From contig PLEW01000035.1 of the NCBI GenBank assembly GCA_003136555.1, forward strand, positions 919-54,755: a DNA stretch of 53,837 nt. Direction: 5' to 3'. Within the stretch, counting starts at the first letter, position 1. Each line of letters starts with the position of its first letter. The position numbers and the translations under genes are program-made. The DNA comes from Planctomycetota bacterium. GTDB taxonomy: Bacteria; Planctomycetota; UBA11346. Of this stretch, positions 26,991 to 36,053 are shown piece after piece. The notes beneath the pieces were generated by a model that saw nothing but the letters and a program-made list of their open reading frames with translations, did no database searches and had not been told where the DNA came from.

Positions 26991-27170
26991 TCAGCAGCAG
27001 CGCGGACCGCCGCCGCGGCGATCGAAATACCGGCGATAGAACTCCCGCCGGCTGAGCAACTTGTGCTTATGCCCCTGATGCTCGGCGCAGTAGCGCTCAT
27101 AGGCATCGTCGCCGGACCAGGAGCGTAGCCCTGACCACAGCGCCGCAAGCAGGGTGCGCCAGGGTCGCAT
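26991..27170 (-). CDS. YbdD/DUF466-type small protein, CstA partner
   Basis: 59 residues, with the features of the YbdD/YjiX family: a short amphipathic N-terminus, a Y-x-x-Y-x-x-H-like segment (YERYCAEHQGH), an REFYRRYFDRR segment and a C-terminal Gly-rich RCC tail. Its ATG overlaps the stop codon of the cstA-like gene by 1 nt (TGATG), a classic coupling. In enterobacteria the same pairing (CstA-YbdD and BtsT-YjiX) makes a peptide/pyruvate transporter with its small accessory subunit. Function in transport is inferred from those pairs. Confidence 0.85.
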   Translation of the reverse strand: MRPWRTLLAALWSGLRSWSGDDAYERYCAEHQGHKHKLLSRREFYRRYFDRRGGGPRCC

Positions 27171-29272
27171 CAGGCCTCGCGCAGCACGGCTTCGTCCGGT
27201 CCGCTGATGGCCGGGCCGGACGGATGCAGCGGACGCCGACCGCTCAGCAGCAGCAGGCTCTCCCAGGCGCACAGCAGGATCATCGTGCAGATGATGCCCA
27301 TGAACACCGCGCATAGCGTGCAGTTGAGATGCAGGTTGAAGAGCAGATGGCGGCTCTGCTCTGCTTGCGCGGCGCTCAGCGTACCTGATGCCAGAGCGGC
27401 GCTCTCCTGGTCGGCCTTGGCCAGGAAGCCGATCGCCGGATTCATCGAGGTGATCTTGACCCAGCCGGCATCCAGGGTCACCAGGGCGAGCCAGGCCAGC
27501 GGCGCCACGGTGATGAATGCATAGCGCCACCTGCCCATGCGCAGCAGGATCACCGTCGCCACCGCCAGCGCGACCGCCGCCAGGACCTGGTTGGCGATGC
27601 CGAACAGCGGCAGCAGGGCCGCCACCCCGCCCCGCTTGTCGGCGATCGAGGCGAGCACGAAGTAGCCCCAGCCGGCGACCACCAGGCCGCTGGTCAGCAG
27701 CATCGCCGGGTACCACGAGACCCGCCCCAGGGGCGGGTAGATGTGGGCGAGCAGGTCCTGGAGCAGGAAGCGGCCCACGCGCGTGCCGGCATCGACGGTG
27801 GTGAGGATGAAAAGCGCCTCGAAGAGGATGGCGAAATGGTACCAGAAGGCCATCGTCCCGCTGCCGCCCAGAGCGGTGCTGAAGATCGAGGCCATGCCCA
27901 CTGCGAGGGTGGGCGCGCCGCCGGCGCGCCCGACGATGGTGGTCTCATGGATGGCGTCGGCGACGCGCGCGAGATCGCCAGGCGTGATGCTCGAGCCCAG
28001 GGCCGTCAGCCAGAGGTTGACCTTTTCGGCCACCGCCGGCAGGTCATGGCTGAACGCTGCCAGCGAGCCTGAGTTCATCGCGAAGTAGACGCCCGGCTGC
28101 AGCGAACAGGCGGCGATCAGGGCGAGGATCGCCACCAGGCTCTCGGTCAGCATGCCGCCATAGCCGACCAGCGGCGCATCCGCCTCGCTGGCCAGCAGCT
28201 TGGGCGTGGTGCCGCTGGCGACCAGCGCGTGGAAGCCGCTGATCGCCCCGCAGGCGATGGTGATGAAGCAGAAGGGGAAGATCCTGCCCTGGACCACCGG
28301 ACCGCTGCCATCGGCCCAGGCCCCGGCTCCGACGCACAGGGGATTGACCGCCGGCATGCCCATGCCCGGGAGCACCCAGACCACGCCGAGGGCGAGCAGC
28401 ACGATGGTGCCGACCTTGACGAAGGCGCTGAGGTAGTCGCGCGGCGCCAGCAGCATCCACACCGGCAGCACCGAGGCGATGAAGCCGTAGGCGATGATGC
28501 CCCAGGCGATCTGGCGGCGATCGAAGGTGAAGGCCTTGGCCCACGCCGGAGCGTCGGCCACCATGCGGCCGAGGAGTAGCGCTGCGATCAGCAGAGCCAC
28601 GCCGATGGCGCTCGCCTCCATCACCCGGCCAGGCCGCAGCACGCGCATCCACACCCCCATCAGCAGGGCGATCGGCAAGGTGGCGAGGATGGTGAAGGTC
28701 GCCCAGGGCGATTCCGCCAGCGCATTGACCACCACCAGGCTGAGGAAGGCGATGAGGATGACGATGATCCCCACGATCGACACCAGCGCCAGCACGCCGG
28801 CGACCGGCCCGACCTCCTCCTTGGTCATCTGGCCGAGGGATTTGCCGTCCCGCCGCAGCGAGGCGCAGAGGATGACCAGGTCCTGGGCGGCGCCGCCGAG
28901 GACCACCCCGACGATGATCCACAAGGCGCCCGGGAGGAAGCCGAACTGGGCGGCGAGGATCGGGCCGACCAGCGGTCCGGCGCCGGCGATGGCGGCGAAG
29001 TGGTGGCCGAACACCACCCAGCGGTTGGTGGGCATGTAGTCGTGACCGTCATTGCGCAGCACTGCCGGTGTCGCACGACCCTTGTCGAGGGCGAAGATGC
29101 CACGCGAGATCAGGCGGGAGTAGAAGCGGTAGCCGATCACATACGAGCACAACGCGGCGGTCAGCAGCCAGGCGGCATTGACCGATTCCCCATGCGCCAG
29201 GGCGAGGACGGCGAAGGCGGTCGCACCCAGGGCGGCGATGAGCGACCACAGCAGGACGGACAGCAGCTTCAT
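27170..29272 (-). CDS. cstA: CstA-type carbon starvation/peptide-pyruvate transporter
   Basis: 700 residues with about 16 hydrophobic segments. The N-terminal motifs are diagnostic for CstA/BtsT: YRFYS, HDYMPTNRWVVFGHHFAAIAGAGPLVGPILAAQFGFLPGALW (seen as several consecutive conserved fragments) and GAAQDLVIL. The C-terminal domain with TKLL-like ASGTTPKLLASE and GGSGTMAFWYHFAILFEALFILTTVDAGTR also fits. Relatives import peptides or pyruvate during carbon limitation; which of them is carried here cannot be read. The start at 29272 follows GAGG spaced 7 nt; the frame extends 22 codons upstream without homology. It is coupled to the downstream YbdD-type gene. Confidence 0.93.
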   Translation of the reverse strand: MKLLSVLLWSLIAALGATAFAVLALAHGESVNAAWLLTAALCSYVIGYRFYSRLISRGIFALDKGRATPAVLRNDGHDYMPTNRWVVFGHHFAAIAGAGPLVGPILAAQFGFLPGALWIIVGVVLGGAAQDLVILCASLRRDGKSLGQMTKEEVGPVAGVLALVSIVGIIVILIAFLSLVVVNALAESPWATFTILATLPIALLMGVWMRVLRPGRVMEASAIGVALLIAALLLGRMVADAPAWAKAFTFDRRQIAWGIIAYGFIASVLPVWMLLAPRDYLSAFVKVGTIVLLALGVVWVLPGMGMPAVNPLCVGAGAWADGSGPVVQGRIFPFCFITIACGAISGFHALVASGTTPKLLASEADAPLVGYGGMLTESLVAILALIAACSLQPGVYFAMNSGSLAAFSHDLPAVAEKVNLWLTALGSSITPGDLARVADAIHETTIVGRAGGAPTLAVGMASIFSTALGGSGTMAFWYHFAILFEALFILTTVDAGTRVGRFLLQDLLAHIYPPLGRVSWYPAMLLTSGLVVAGWGYFVLASIADKRGGVAALLPLFGIANQVLAAVALAVATVILLRMGRWRYAFITVAPLAWLALVTLDAGWVKITSMNPAIGFLAKADQESAALASGTLSAAQAEQSRHLLFNLHLNCTLCAVFMGIICTMILLCAWESLLLLSGRRPLHPSGPAISGPDEAVLREA

Positions 29273-29383
29273 CGGCACCTCGGCTCCAGGCCCACCGGCG
29301 GGCGGGCATGGCGGCAACCCTAGTGCCAATCTGCGCACATCCAGGGGCGCCCGCCGGGCGGTTCATTCGACCGCGCGGGGGCC

Positions 29384-29614
29384 TCAGCCCGCCGCCTCGA
29401 GCGCGACCAGCACGATCTCGAGGCCGCCAGGCTGGGAGCCGCGCGGGATGATGGCGCCATCGGGCAAGACCTGGAACAGCGCTGGCTTGAAATTGCCCAC
29501 CCATACCTCGCCCAGCGCATGCGCCAGGCTGTGGCGCGCGCCGGCACGCTGCCAGTAGAGCGTGCGGCCGTCGGCGACGGTGATGAGCACGAACCAGCGG
29601 GGCGCGGTGTCCAT
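29384..29614 (-). CDS. Small hypothetical protein
   Basis: 76 residues, not recognised. It appears as a compact beta-rich soluble protein (WFVLITVADGRTLYWQRAG..., LFQVLPDGAIIPRGS). The frame stays open upstream, so the start (29614) is uncertain; MGHPPRHHAR (at about 29644) is an alternative. Located between the cstA-like gene and the divergent LpxR-like gene. Confidence 0.45.
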   Translation of the reverse strand: MDTAPRWFVLITVADGRTLYWQRAGARHSLAHALGEVWVGNFKPALFQVLPDGAIIPRGSQPGGLEIVLVALEAAG

Positions 29615-29721
29615 GCGCGCATGGTGGCGGGGAGGGTGGCCCATGCCAGTACCGCCGCCGCATCGGCCAGACCGGGGGTCATGGGTGGAATGGCGGTCCG
29701 GCCAGGACATAACCGGTAGCC

Positions 29722-31194
29722 ATGGTGGCGAGATCCCTGGTGAGGTGGAGCGCGGCATGGGTGCGCGGCCTGGCCGTGGCCGCCGTCCCCGCCTGGGCCT
29801 GGTCGGCGATTGCGGGCCTGCCGGAACCACCCACGCCGCGCGACCTGCCGCAGGCGTGGTTCTCGGTCAACGATGACATGTTCGGCGATGCCATCCTCGA
29901 CACCGATGATTTCCGCACCGGCAATGCCAATGGCGGCCTGTGCATCGGGCGGCTGGTGATCGCCGGCGACTACAGCGTCCTGACCCATCGTCTCGATCCC
30001 AGCTACGATAACGGCACCAGGAGCGATGAGCTCTCCCTCACCATCGGGGCACGCCTCGAGGACCTGCTGCCGGATGGGCTGCGCGAGCGCTCGCTGCTGA
30101 TCGCCGGCATCGGCACACGCATCGATGGCAATCTCGGCGGCGAGCGACTCCAGAACGCCATCCACCGCCGCTTCGGCTTCCCGCAGACCAGCCTGACCTA
30201 CGACCATGCCGACGATTCCACCACCGGCCTCGGCTACTGCTACGGCAGCATCGACAGCGATCCCTGGCGCCCGCTGGCTGGCGGGCCGGGGATGATCGTG
30301 CAGCTCGATGGCGAGGCGATGGCCAGCCTGCTGGGGGAATTCCAGGAGAGCGTCGGCATCACCATGGCGCTGGTCGGCGGACAGGGCAGCGCCTGGATCG
30401 GCTGCAACTACCAGTGGAACGGCGGGCAATGGGCCAGCGCCACGGCGGCGGTGGTGGCTGAGCATGAGGCCGGACCCTGGCTGACGGTCGGCCTGGCCAA
30501 GCGCGACAGCCTGTTCATCAGCGCCGGCATCGATCTCAAGACCCATGGCATCAGCGGCTCCGTCGGATGCGCGCTCGATGCCGCGCCACCTCCGGTCGGC
30601 GCCGCGCTCGATGTGCAGGCCCCGGCAGTGGTCTACACCCAGCAGGAACTCGAGTACTTCCCCGGTGGCGGCGCGCTGGGCGTGCAGGTCCGTGGCGTCG
30701 TGTGGTCGGACCACGGGGACGGGCCCATCGCTGCGGACTGGGCCTGCGAATGGATGCTGGACTACCATTTCGGCACCGACCAGGACTACCAATGGCAAGG
30801 CAATCGCGTCGATGTCGATCAGGCGCTGGCGGGCCTGGAGCCGGAGTGCAGCGTGCGCCCGGGTGGCGGTGCGCTGCTGCTGCAGCCGTTCGTCGACGGC
30901 GGGGCCGGCGCCCGCTTCGAACGCGTCAAGGTGACCTCGGCCGGGGCGCATCGCTTCGACCAGGCGACCGCCGGCGCCATGGTGGTGCAGGGCGGAGGCG
31001 GGGTGCGCATGCGCGTGTGCGCGTTGGCTGATATGCGCGACCCGCATTGGTACAATCTCGTCTGGATCGGCTACGGCTACGATTTCTGGCATCCCCTCGA
31101 GCGCGCTCAGGTCAGTGCAGGAGCTGACCGCGCCGACTACCTGTGCCCCGGCATGGGCGGCCATTATCTGCTCGGCATGACGATGGCCTGGTAG
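29722..31194 (+). CDS. LpxR-like (DUF2219) outer-membrane protein with C-terminal extension
   Basis: 490 residues with an N-terminal signal-like segment (9-31). The first half resembles the LpxR lipid A 3'-O-deacylase barrel: FSVNDD (Asn50, Asp51, matching the ASVANDD start of LpxR), a DFRTGN (Thr66) segment, and GGERLQNAIHRRFG (His148), where LpxR has GGxxxQNxxHRxxG including its catalytic His. LpxR is about 320 residues, so roughly 170 C-terminal residues are extra. The C-terminus ends in alternating aromatic strands (LLGMTMAW), as in outer-membrane barrels. Hydrolysis of a lipid A acyl chain is inferred; this is a moderate, not certain, assignment. Confidence 0.55.
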   Translation: MVARSLVRWSAAWVRGLAVAAVPAWAWSAIAGLPEPPTPRDLPQAWFSVNDDMFGDAILDTDDFRTGNANGGLCIGRLVIAGDYSVLTHRLDPSYDNGTRSDELSLTIGARLEDLLPDGLRERSLLIAGIGTRIDGNLGGERLQNAIHRRFGFPQTSLTYDHADDSTTGLGYCYGSIDSDPWRPLAGGPGMIVQLDGEAMASLLGEFQESVGITMALVGGQGSAWIGCNYQWNGGQWASATAAVVAEHEAGPWLTVGLAKRDSLFISAGIDLKTHGISGSVGCALDAAPPPVGAALDVQAPAVVYTQQELEYFPGGGALGVQVRGVVWSDHGDGPIAADWACEWMLDYHFGTDQDYQWQGNRVDVDQALAGLEPECSVRPGGGALLLQPFVDGGAGARFERVKVTSAGAHRFDQATAGAMVVQGGGGVRMRVCALADMRDPHWYNLVWIGYGYDFWHPLERAQVSAGADRADYLCPGMGGHYLLGMTMAW

Positions 31195-31346
31195 GGGTCT
31201 CCGGCAGGCTGTCCGGAGGCGCGGCAGCTGCGACGATGAGCGGTGCAGAGCCGTCTGGCCGTGACCCCGGATGCGCTCCATCTCCTTGTGGATGAGTCAT
31301 TTGCGCAGCCGTTCCGAGACCAGGCCTCTGCTGGAAAATCCACCAC

Positions 31347-31376
31347 GGGACAACAGCGCGGTGACGACATTATAGT
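31347..31376 (+). promoter_or_regulatory. Possible promoter of a small exported protein gene
   Basis: GGGACA, an 18-nt spacer and TATAGT lie 31 nt before the ATG at 31408. The -10 is a good match (5/6), the -35 partial (4/6). Confidence 0.35.
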
Positions 31377-31407
31377 CGTGAACCACCCCAACCGTCTGGA
31401 GACTGCC

Positions 31408-31659
31408 ATGTCCCGCATCCTGCTGTTCGTCGTCCTCGCCACTGCCGCGCTGTCGACCCAGCTGATGGCCGAGACCATCCGCGAGGACGAGCATCCGCGC
31501 TTGGAGCGCTCGATCCATGAACTGGAAGAGACCATCAAGTTCCTCGAGGCCGCCCCGCATGACTTCGGCGGCCATCGCGACGAGGCCCTGCATGACTGCC
31601 GCGAGGCGCTGCGACAGCTGCGCGAGGCCCTGGCCTTCGCCAGGAATCACGACCACTAG
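31408..31659 (+). CDS. Small exported helical protein
   Basis: 83 residues: a signal peptide (about 1-20, ending QLMA) and a charged helical mature part (EHPRLERSIHELEETIKFLEAAP and a C-terminal HDCREALRQLREALAFARNHDH). The helices have His-Asp and Glu repeats that could bind metal, but no family is recognised. The start is supported by a nearby candidate promoter. It stands alone between the LpxR-like gene and the prepilin operon. Confidence 0.65.
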   Translation: MSRILLFVVLATAALSTQLMAETIREDEHPRLERSIHELEETIKFLEAAPHDFGGHRDEALHDCREALRQLREALAFARNHDH

Positions 31660-31778
31660 AGGCGTGCCGCAGGTCCGCCTTCGCGGAATCGCGCGAGTCT
31701 GGCTGCTGAACGGCGCTCCCGCAGCCGGGGGCCCATGCCGCCGGTCCGCCTGCTCCAGCGCCGCCCGCCTTCGACCGC

Positions 31779-32798
31779 TCACCAGCTGGATGGCTCGGTG
31801 CGCAGGCGCTCGATCCATTGGATGGTGCCCCCCATGTTGGGATCCATCATCGCCCCGGCATAGCTGGAGGGGTTAGCGGCGCCGCCACCGGTATAGGTGT
31901 GGGTGGCGACGGCGAAGAACTCCTCGTGGTACTCGTGCAGGTAGTTGAGATCGATGGCGGTGGTGGCAGGGCTCCACTCGACGCGGTACCACATGCGGAC
32001 CTCCTCGAGCACCAGGGAGCTGAAGTACGCCGGGTCGTTGTTGAACAGCGCACCCGCCTGATCGCCCTGCACCTCGGTCCAGCTGCGGTAGCCCTGGGTC
32101 CCGCCCGCACCGCAGGTGACGGTGAACACCGAGCCGGTGGGTTCGCGCACCAGCCGGAACCAGGACATGCCAAAAGAGTTCGACCGCGGGGTCGGGTCCC
32201 CCTGGAGCCAGCTGGAGAAGTTCGCCGCCGAGATCGGTCCGGCCGGATCAGCGGGATTGGGCGCCCAGCCATTATCGGTCACCGGCTGCGGGTCGGGATA
32301 GCGCAGGTAGGAGTTGCCGCTGTCGGGGGCCGCGGTCTGCACCGGATTGTAGCTGGCGGTCAGCTGGATCGCGCACGGGGGCTGGTTGAGCACATGCATG
32401 GGGAAGCGCACCGGCACGCCGATGGGGAAGTTGGTGGAACCCTGGCCACCGCTGTCGATCGGATGCTGGCTGGCCGCGCGCATCGCCGGGGTGATGGTCC
32501 CGGTGTTGACCCGCGGCCCGAGACCGCCATCGCGGACATCGATCCAGCCGAAGGCCTCGGCGTGCTCGCTGCTGGGATTCACGGCCGGCTCCCAGCCGAG
32601 CCGGGAAGCCTCCTGGATGTAGCTGCAGGCGGCAGTGAGCATGATGCGCGCCTGGGTCTCGCGCAGCAGCACGCTCATGTCCTCGACGTCGTCGCGCACC
32701 GTCATCAGGAACACCAGGGCGGTGGAGGCGAGCAGGGCCGACATGCCGGCCACCAGGATGAGCACCGTTCCCCGGCGCGCAGGCGTTGTCCTCATCAT
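31779..32798 (-). CDS. PilX/GspK-like minor (pseudo)pilin component
   Basis: 339 residues. The N-terminus MMRTTPARRGTVLILVAGM has one long hydrophobic helix after Arg-Arg-Gly, without a Glu at +5 of a cleaved pilin. That is the pattern of PilX (type IV) and GspK (type II) proteins. The rest is a large hydrophilic, Pro/Asn-rich extracytoplasmic part. The ATG overlaps the last 4 nt of the preceding prepilin gene (ATGA), so the two are translationally coupled. It is the last of three same-strand genes. Length resembles GspK (about 320), but the globular sequence is not recognisable to me. Confidence 0.65.
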   Translation of the reverse strand: MMRTTPARRGTVLILVAGMSALLASTALVFLMTVRDDVEDMSVLLRETQARIMLTAACSYIQEASRLGWEPAVNPSSEHAEAFGWIDVRDGGLGPRVNTGTITPAMRAASQHPIDSGGQGSTNFPIGVPVRFPMHVLNQPPCAIQLTASYNPVQTAAPDSGNSYLRYPDPQPVTDNGWAPNPADPAGPISAANFSSWLQGDPTPRSNSFGMSWFRLVREPTGSVFTVTCGAGGTQGYRSWTEVQGDQAGALFNNDPAYFSSLVLEEVRMWYRVEWSPATTAIDLNYLHEYHEEFFAVATHTYTGGGAANPSSYAGAMMDPNMGGTIQWIERLRTEPSSW

Positions 32799-33952
32799 GG
32801 CGGCGTCCCGTAGTCGAGGGTGGCATCGGTATAGGGGTTCACCACCCAGCCGCTGGTGGGCTGGCGCTGCTGGCGGGCGCCGCGCAGGGTGGTGCCCGTG
32901 CAGGTGAAGGGGATGACGAAGGTGCTGCCGGTCAGCGGCGAGCGGCAGGTCACCAGGCAGGCGCTCACAGGATGGCCGCGCTCGATGAAGCGGTGGACCT
33001 CGAAAGTGACATCCGGCCAGTTGGCCGGCCGGCTCGGCAGCAGGTCGGCGGTACTCGCGCTGTTGGCGAGGAAGGTGGTGACGGTCTGGAAGTTCCACGA
33101 GGTGTCGCGTCCGTTGTAACCGACCGCGGCCCAGGTGCGGCAGAGGTTGCTCGCCGCAGCCGCCGGACCGGGGAGGAAGTAGCGCGAACCGTTGCTGTTG
33201 CGCACCCGGCCCTTCATGTTGTTGTCGCCGCCGTCGTTGCAGCACAGCCAGGCGCCGTTCTGGATCATCGCCAGCGGGATGCCGCCCCAGGTTATGCCGG
33301 TGGGCGCGCCCAGGGGCGCGCTCAGGCCATGGTAGGTGAGGAAGGCGTTGGAGGGCAGGTACTCGTAGATGCCGTAGAAGCCCAGGGCATCGACCAGGCC
33401 GCGCACCTGGTCGTCGTACCAGTAGTGCCATGACTGGGTAGGATCGAGGTTGTCATAGATGCCGAAGGTGCCCCAGCATTCGGTGGTGTTCGACTCCTCG
33501 GGCAGATTGCCGCGGCACCAGGTGCGCGCATCGTAGGCAGCCCAGGCGAGCGGATTCGCGTTCCAGCCGCCGCGCGGGGCGGTGGCGCTCTCGCTGAAGC
33601 CCGACTGGGTGTCGAGGAACGGCCCTCTGGTCACCGCATCAGGAGTCAGCGCGAAGGAGGTGAAGGGCATGTAGCCGCCCGAGCCCTCCTGGCCGCGCAG
33701 GGGCTGGGCCGCGGAGTTGCTGGGATCGTCGGTGAGGGCCCAGAAGTCGACCTCCTCGAGCGCCTGGCTGATGCCTGCATGCAGCAGCTGGTTCTCCACC
33801 GCCAGGCGCTTGCTCGCGGTCACCGCCTGGGAGGCGAGGCGCAGGCCGGAGAAGCAGGTCAAGAGCAGGACCATGCTCAGGCTGATGGCGATCATCAGCT
33901 CGATCAGGGTGAAGCCCCGGCTGCTCGGGCAGGCCAGCGGATGGCGGGTCAT
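32795..33952 (-). CDS. PilW-like prepilin protein
   Basis: 385 residues with a class III prepilin cleavage/methylation site GFTLIELM (Gly13, Phe14, Glu18) followed by a hydrophobic helix (IAISLSMVLLLTCFSG). The mature part is large, hydrophilic and rich in Gly, Asn and Trp, consistent with an extracellular minor pilin. The start is the Met 12 residues before the cleavage Gly, giving a normal leader. It starts 10 nt after the upstream prepilin gene and overlaps the downstream PilX-like gene by 4 nt. Function in pilus tip or secretion priming is inferred from family. Confidence 0.82.
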   Translation of the reverse strand: MTRHPLACPSSRGFTLIELMIAISLSMVLLLTCFSGLRLASQAVTASKRLAVENQLLHAGISQALEEVDFWALTDDPSNSAAQPLRGQEGSGGYMPFTSFALTPDAVTRGPFLDTQSGFSESATAPRGGWNANPLAWAAYDARTWCRGNLPEESNTTECWGTFGIYDNLDPTQSWHYWYDDQVRGLVDALGFYGIYEYLPSNAFLTYHGLSAPLGAPTGITWGGIPLAMIQNGAWLCCNDGGDNNMKGRVRNSNGSRYFLPGPAAAASNLCRTWAAVGYNGRDTSWNFQTVTTFLANSASTADLLPSRPANWPDVTFEVHRFIERGHPVSACLVTCRSPLTGSTFVIPFTCTGTTLRGARQQRQPTSGWVVNPYTDATLDYGTPP

Positions 33953-33962
33953 GGCGACAACC

Positions 33963-36053
33963 TCAGCGCAGGGTGATGGGGATGCGGGGATCATAGTAGT
34001 TGAAGCGTGCGACCAGGGTGGCGTAGAGATGCACCGATCGGCTCTGCGGTCCGCGATCGAGGGTGTAGTTGTGGTTGCGATCGGCGCCGTAGATGCCGTT
34101 GAGGATGGGCAGGGCGCCGGGACCGCCGGTGTCGTTGCTGCCGCCATTGATCATCATCCCAGCCACCGGGGTGCCGGTGGCCACCGTGCTGGTGCTCTGG
34201 GTGAAGCTCAGCATGCGCTCGGGATTGCGCAGGAACAAAGCGTCCAGGTAGGGCAGGCCGATGTAGAGGCGGTTGAGGTAGGACCCGGAGATGTTGGAGG
34301 CGTCGAGGCCGGCGCACGGGCATTTGCTCGCATCCAGGGGGGCGCTCGGGGCGGTCTCGGCATCCTCGTAGGACTGCCAGTCGACCGCCCAGAACACCAG
34401 CTGGCGGCAGCGCTCTGAGGACGAGAAGGGCCTGGTCAGGGTGAAATGCGAGGCGTCGCCCCACAGCGGCTGGCCCGAGCCCCGGGTGTCCATCGGCACG
34501 AAGGGGGATTGCGTATTGTCGAAGCCGCCGCCCATGACCACGCCCGGATAGGCGGCCGGCATGCCGATGCTGGTGACCGCCTGCGCCGAGATCGGCTTCC
34601 ACTGCGCCGCCAGCACCGCCGGGCTGGTGCCGATGATGGCACCAGATCGCGGGGTGGAGAAGAGGTCGTACTCGATCAGCGGGTAATCCGTCATGATGCA
34701 GCGGGTGATCGGGCGTGGCGCGCCCCAGTCGTAGGGGAAGCTCGCGGCATAGCGCATCGCCATGGCCTTGCAGCGATCGTGGTAGTAGCGCAGGCGGTCA
34801 GCGGTCAGGGGCGCACCCTGGAACTGCACCTGGGCGAGGTTGGGGATCGGTTCGCCGAGCTGCTGGATATAGTAGGTGGACATGACGAAGGCGAGGAAGC
34901 GCAGGCACTGCACACGCATCGCGATCTCGGCGCGCGCGGTGGCCTTGGTGCCGTTGTAGCCTTCGCCTGGTGACAGCTCGGCCAGCTGGCAGAGGGCGGA
35001 GAAGTCGCTGTCGTAATTCTGGCCCAGGGTCACGAAATCGGTGGTGGTCGGCGCCAGGAGGTAGTTCTGGAATTCCTGGGCAGCCCCCATGCCTGAGACC
35101 GGGAGCGGTCCTAGGGGATCGGTGATGCGCCCGAACTTGTCGGTGCAGTACGCCAGTATCGCGCTCATCAGCGGAGCGCGCAGCGGTCCGATCACCGCTT
35201 CCCGGTTGGCCAGGGCCGGAATGTTATCGGTAAGGGCCGTCTCATAGGCCACCGTGGCCTGGAAGATGCCATCCATCAGCGGATCGCGGTTCGTCGGCGG
35301 CTGCGCCGCGGCCACCCCGGAGCTCCAGCCCTCCAGCGAGCTCTCCGAGCCGATCGGGGAATTGGCGTTCGAGGTGATCAGCGGCATGAACTGGCTGCCG
35401 CTGTTGAACACCGCATAGAGCGGCGGCGACGGATAGGCGGCCCGGTAGGGCCACGCCTTGTAGCTGAACACCGGGACGGCGTTGTTCTGCGCATAGCCGG
35501 AGACCGCGAAGACCAGCTTCTGCGCCTCGCTGGAGGCGGAGACGTTGATGTATTGCGGATCGATGGTCGGGATCGAGCGGGCATCGGCGTAATAGAGGTT
35601 GGCTCCCTGGTTGATCAGGGTGCGTATCTCGTCGTTGTCGGAATCGAGCCGGCGGGCGATGTCGGGGGGGATGGGCATGATGCCGGAATCCCAGCGCGAT
35701 AGCCTGGACTCGAGGTCCCAGCGGGTGGAGGTATAGCAGAACGGACGCGCCTCCCAGGGTTCCGGCGTCTCGAAATCGGCGATGCGCTCGGCGTTCGACT
35801 TGCCGCTGAAGAATTCCAGCATCTCGAGCGCCTGGGTCGACGCGAGCAATTCGAAGCGCGCCTTCTGCTGGGTGCGCAGGCCGGTCGGGATGAGCACCAT
35901 GACGCTGACCACGCCGAAGGAGATCAGCACCAGGGACAGCGCGACCTCGAAGAGGGTGAAGCCGCTCCGCGCACCTCTGGTGCGGGCTGCAGACCCATGA
36001 TTGGTTCTACCGGGGAAGGTGCAGTCGGCGCGCTGGGCAGTGGTCTTGGGCAT
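33963..36053 (-). CDS. Large prepilin-like protein with N-terminal methylation motif
   Basis: 696 residues, unusually long for a prepilin (typically 140-350). A 30-residue leader ends at Gly31, followed by FTLFEVALSLVLISFGVVSVMVLIP (GFTLFE-class motif; Glu36 is the +5 Glu). The remaining 640 residues form a mostly hydrophilic exported region with two Cys pairs near 595 (CPCAGLD). Such giant prepilins occur in PVC bacteria and their role is not known. The leader is long; the Met at 36098 (in-frame, 15 codons upstream) is a possible alternative start. It is first in a three-gene minus-strand cluster, preceded by a repeat-rich region. Confidence 0.8.
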   Translation of the reverse strand: MPKTTAQRADCTFPGRTNHGSAARTRGARSGFTLFEVALSLVLISFGVVSVMVLIPTGLRTQQKARFELLASTQALEMLEFFSGKSNAERIADFETPEPWEARPFCYTSTRWDLESRLSRWDSGIMPIPPDIARRLDSDNDEIRTLINQGANLYYADARSIPTIDPQYINVSASSEAQKLVFAVSGYAQNNAVPVFSYKAWPYRAAYPSPPLYAVFNSGSQFMPLITSNANSPIGSESSLEGWSSGVAAAQPPTNRDPLMDGIFQATVAYETALTDNIPALANREAVIGPLRAPLMSAILAYCTDKFGRITDPLGPLPVSGMGAAQEFQNYLLAPTTTDFVTLGQNYDSDFSALCQLAELSPGEGYNGTKATARAEIAMRVQCLRFLAFVMSTYYIQQLGEPIPNLAQVQFQGAPLTADRLRYYHDRCKAMAMRYAASFPYDWGAPRPITRCIMTDYPLIEYDLFSTPRSGAIIGTSPAVLAAQWKPISAQAVTSIGMPAAYPGVVMGGGFDNTQSPFVPMDTRGSGQPLWGDASHFTLTRPFSSSERCRQLVFWAVDWQSYEDAETAPSAPLDASKCPCAGLDASNISGSYLNRLYIGLPYLDALFLRNPERMLSFTQSTSTVATGTPVAGMMINGGSNDTGGPGALPILNGIYGADRNHNYTLDRGPQSRSVHLYATLVARFNYYDPRIPITLR

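Noticed and set aside
31288-31296. TGTGGATGA resembles a DnaA box
   Set aside because: Single site with one mismatch, 17 kb from dnaA, and no cluster, so no origin is supported.
31674-31687. TCCGC-CTTC-GCGGA hairpin as a terminator after the small exported protein gene
   Set aside because: Only 5 bp and no T-tract follows, so termination is not supported.
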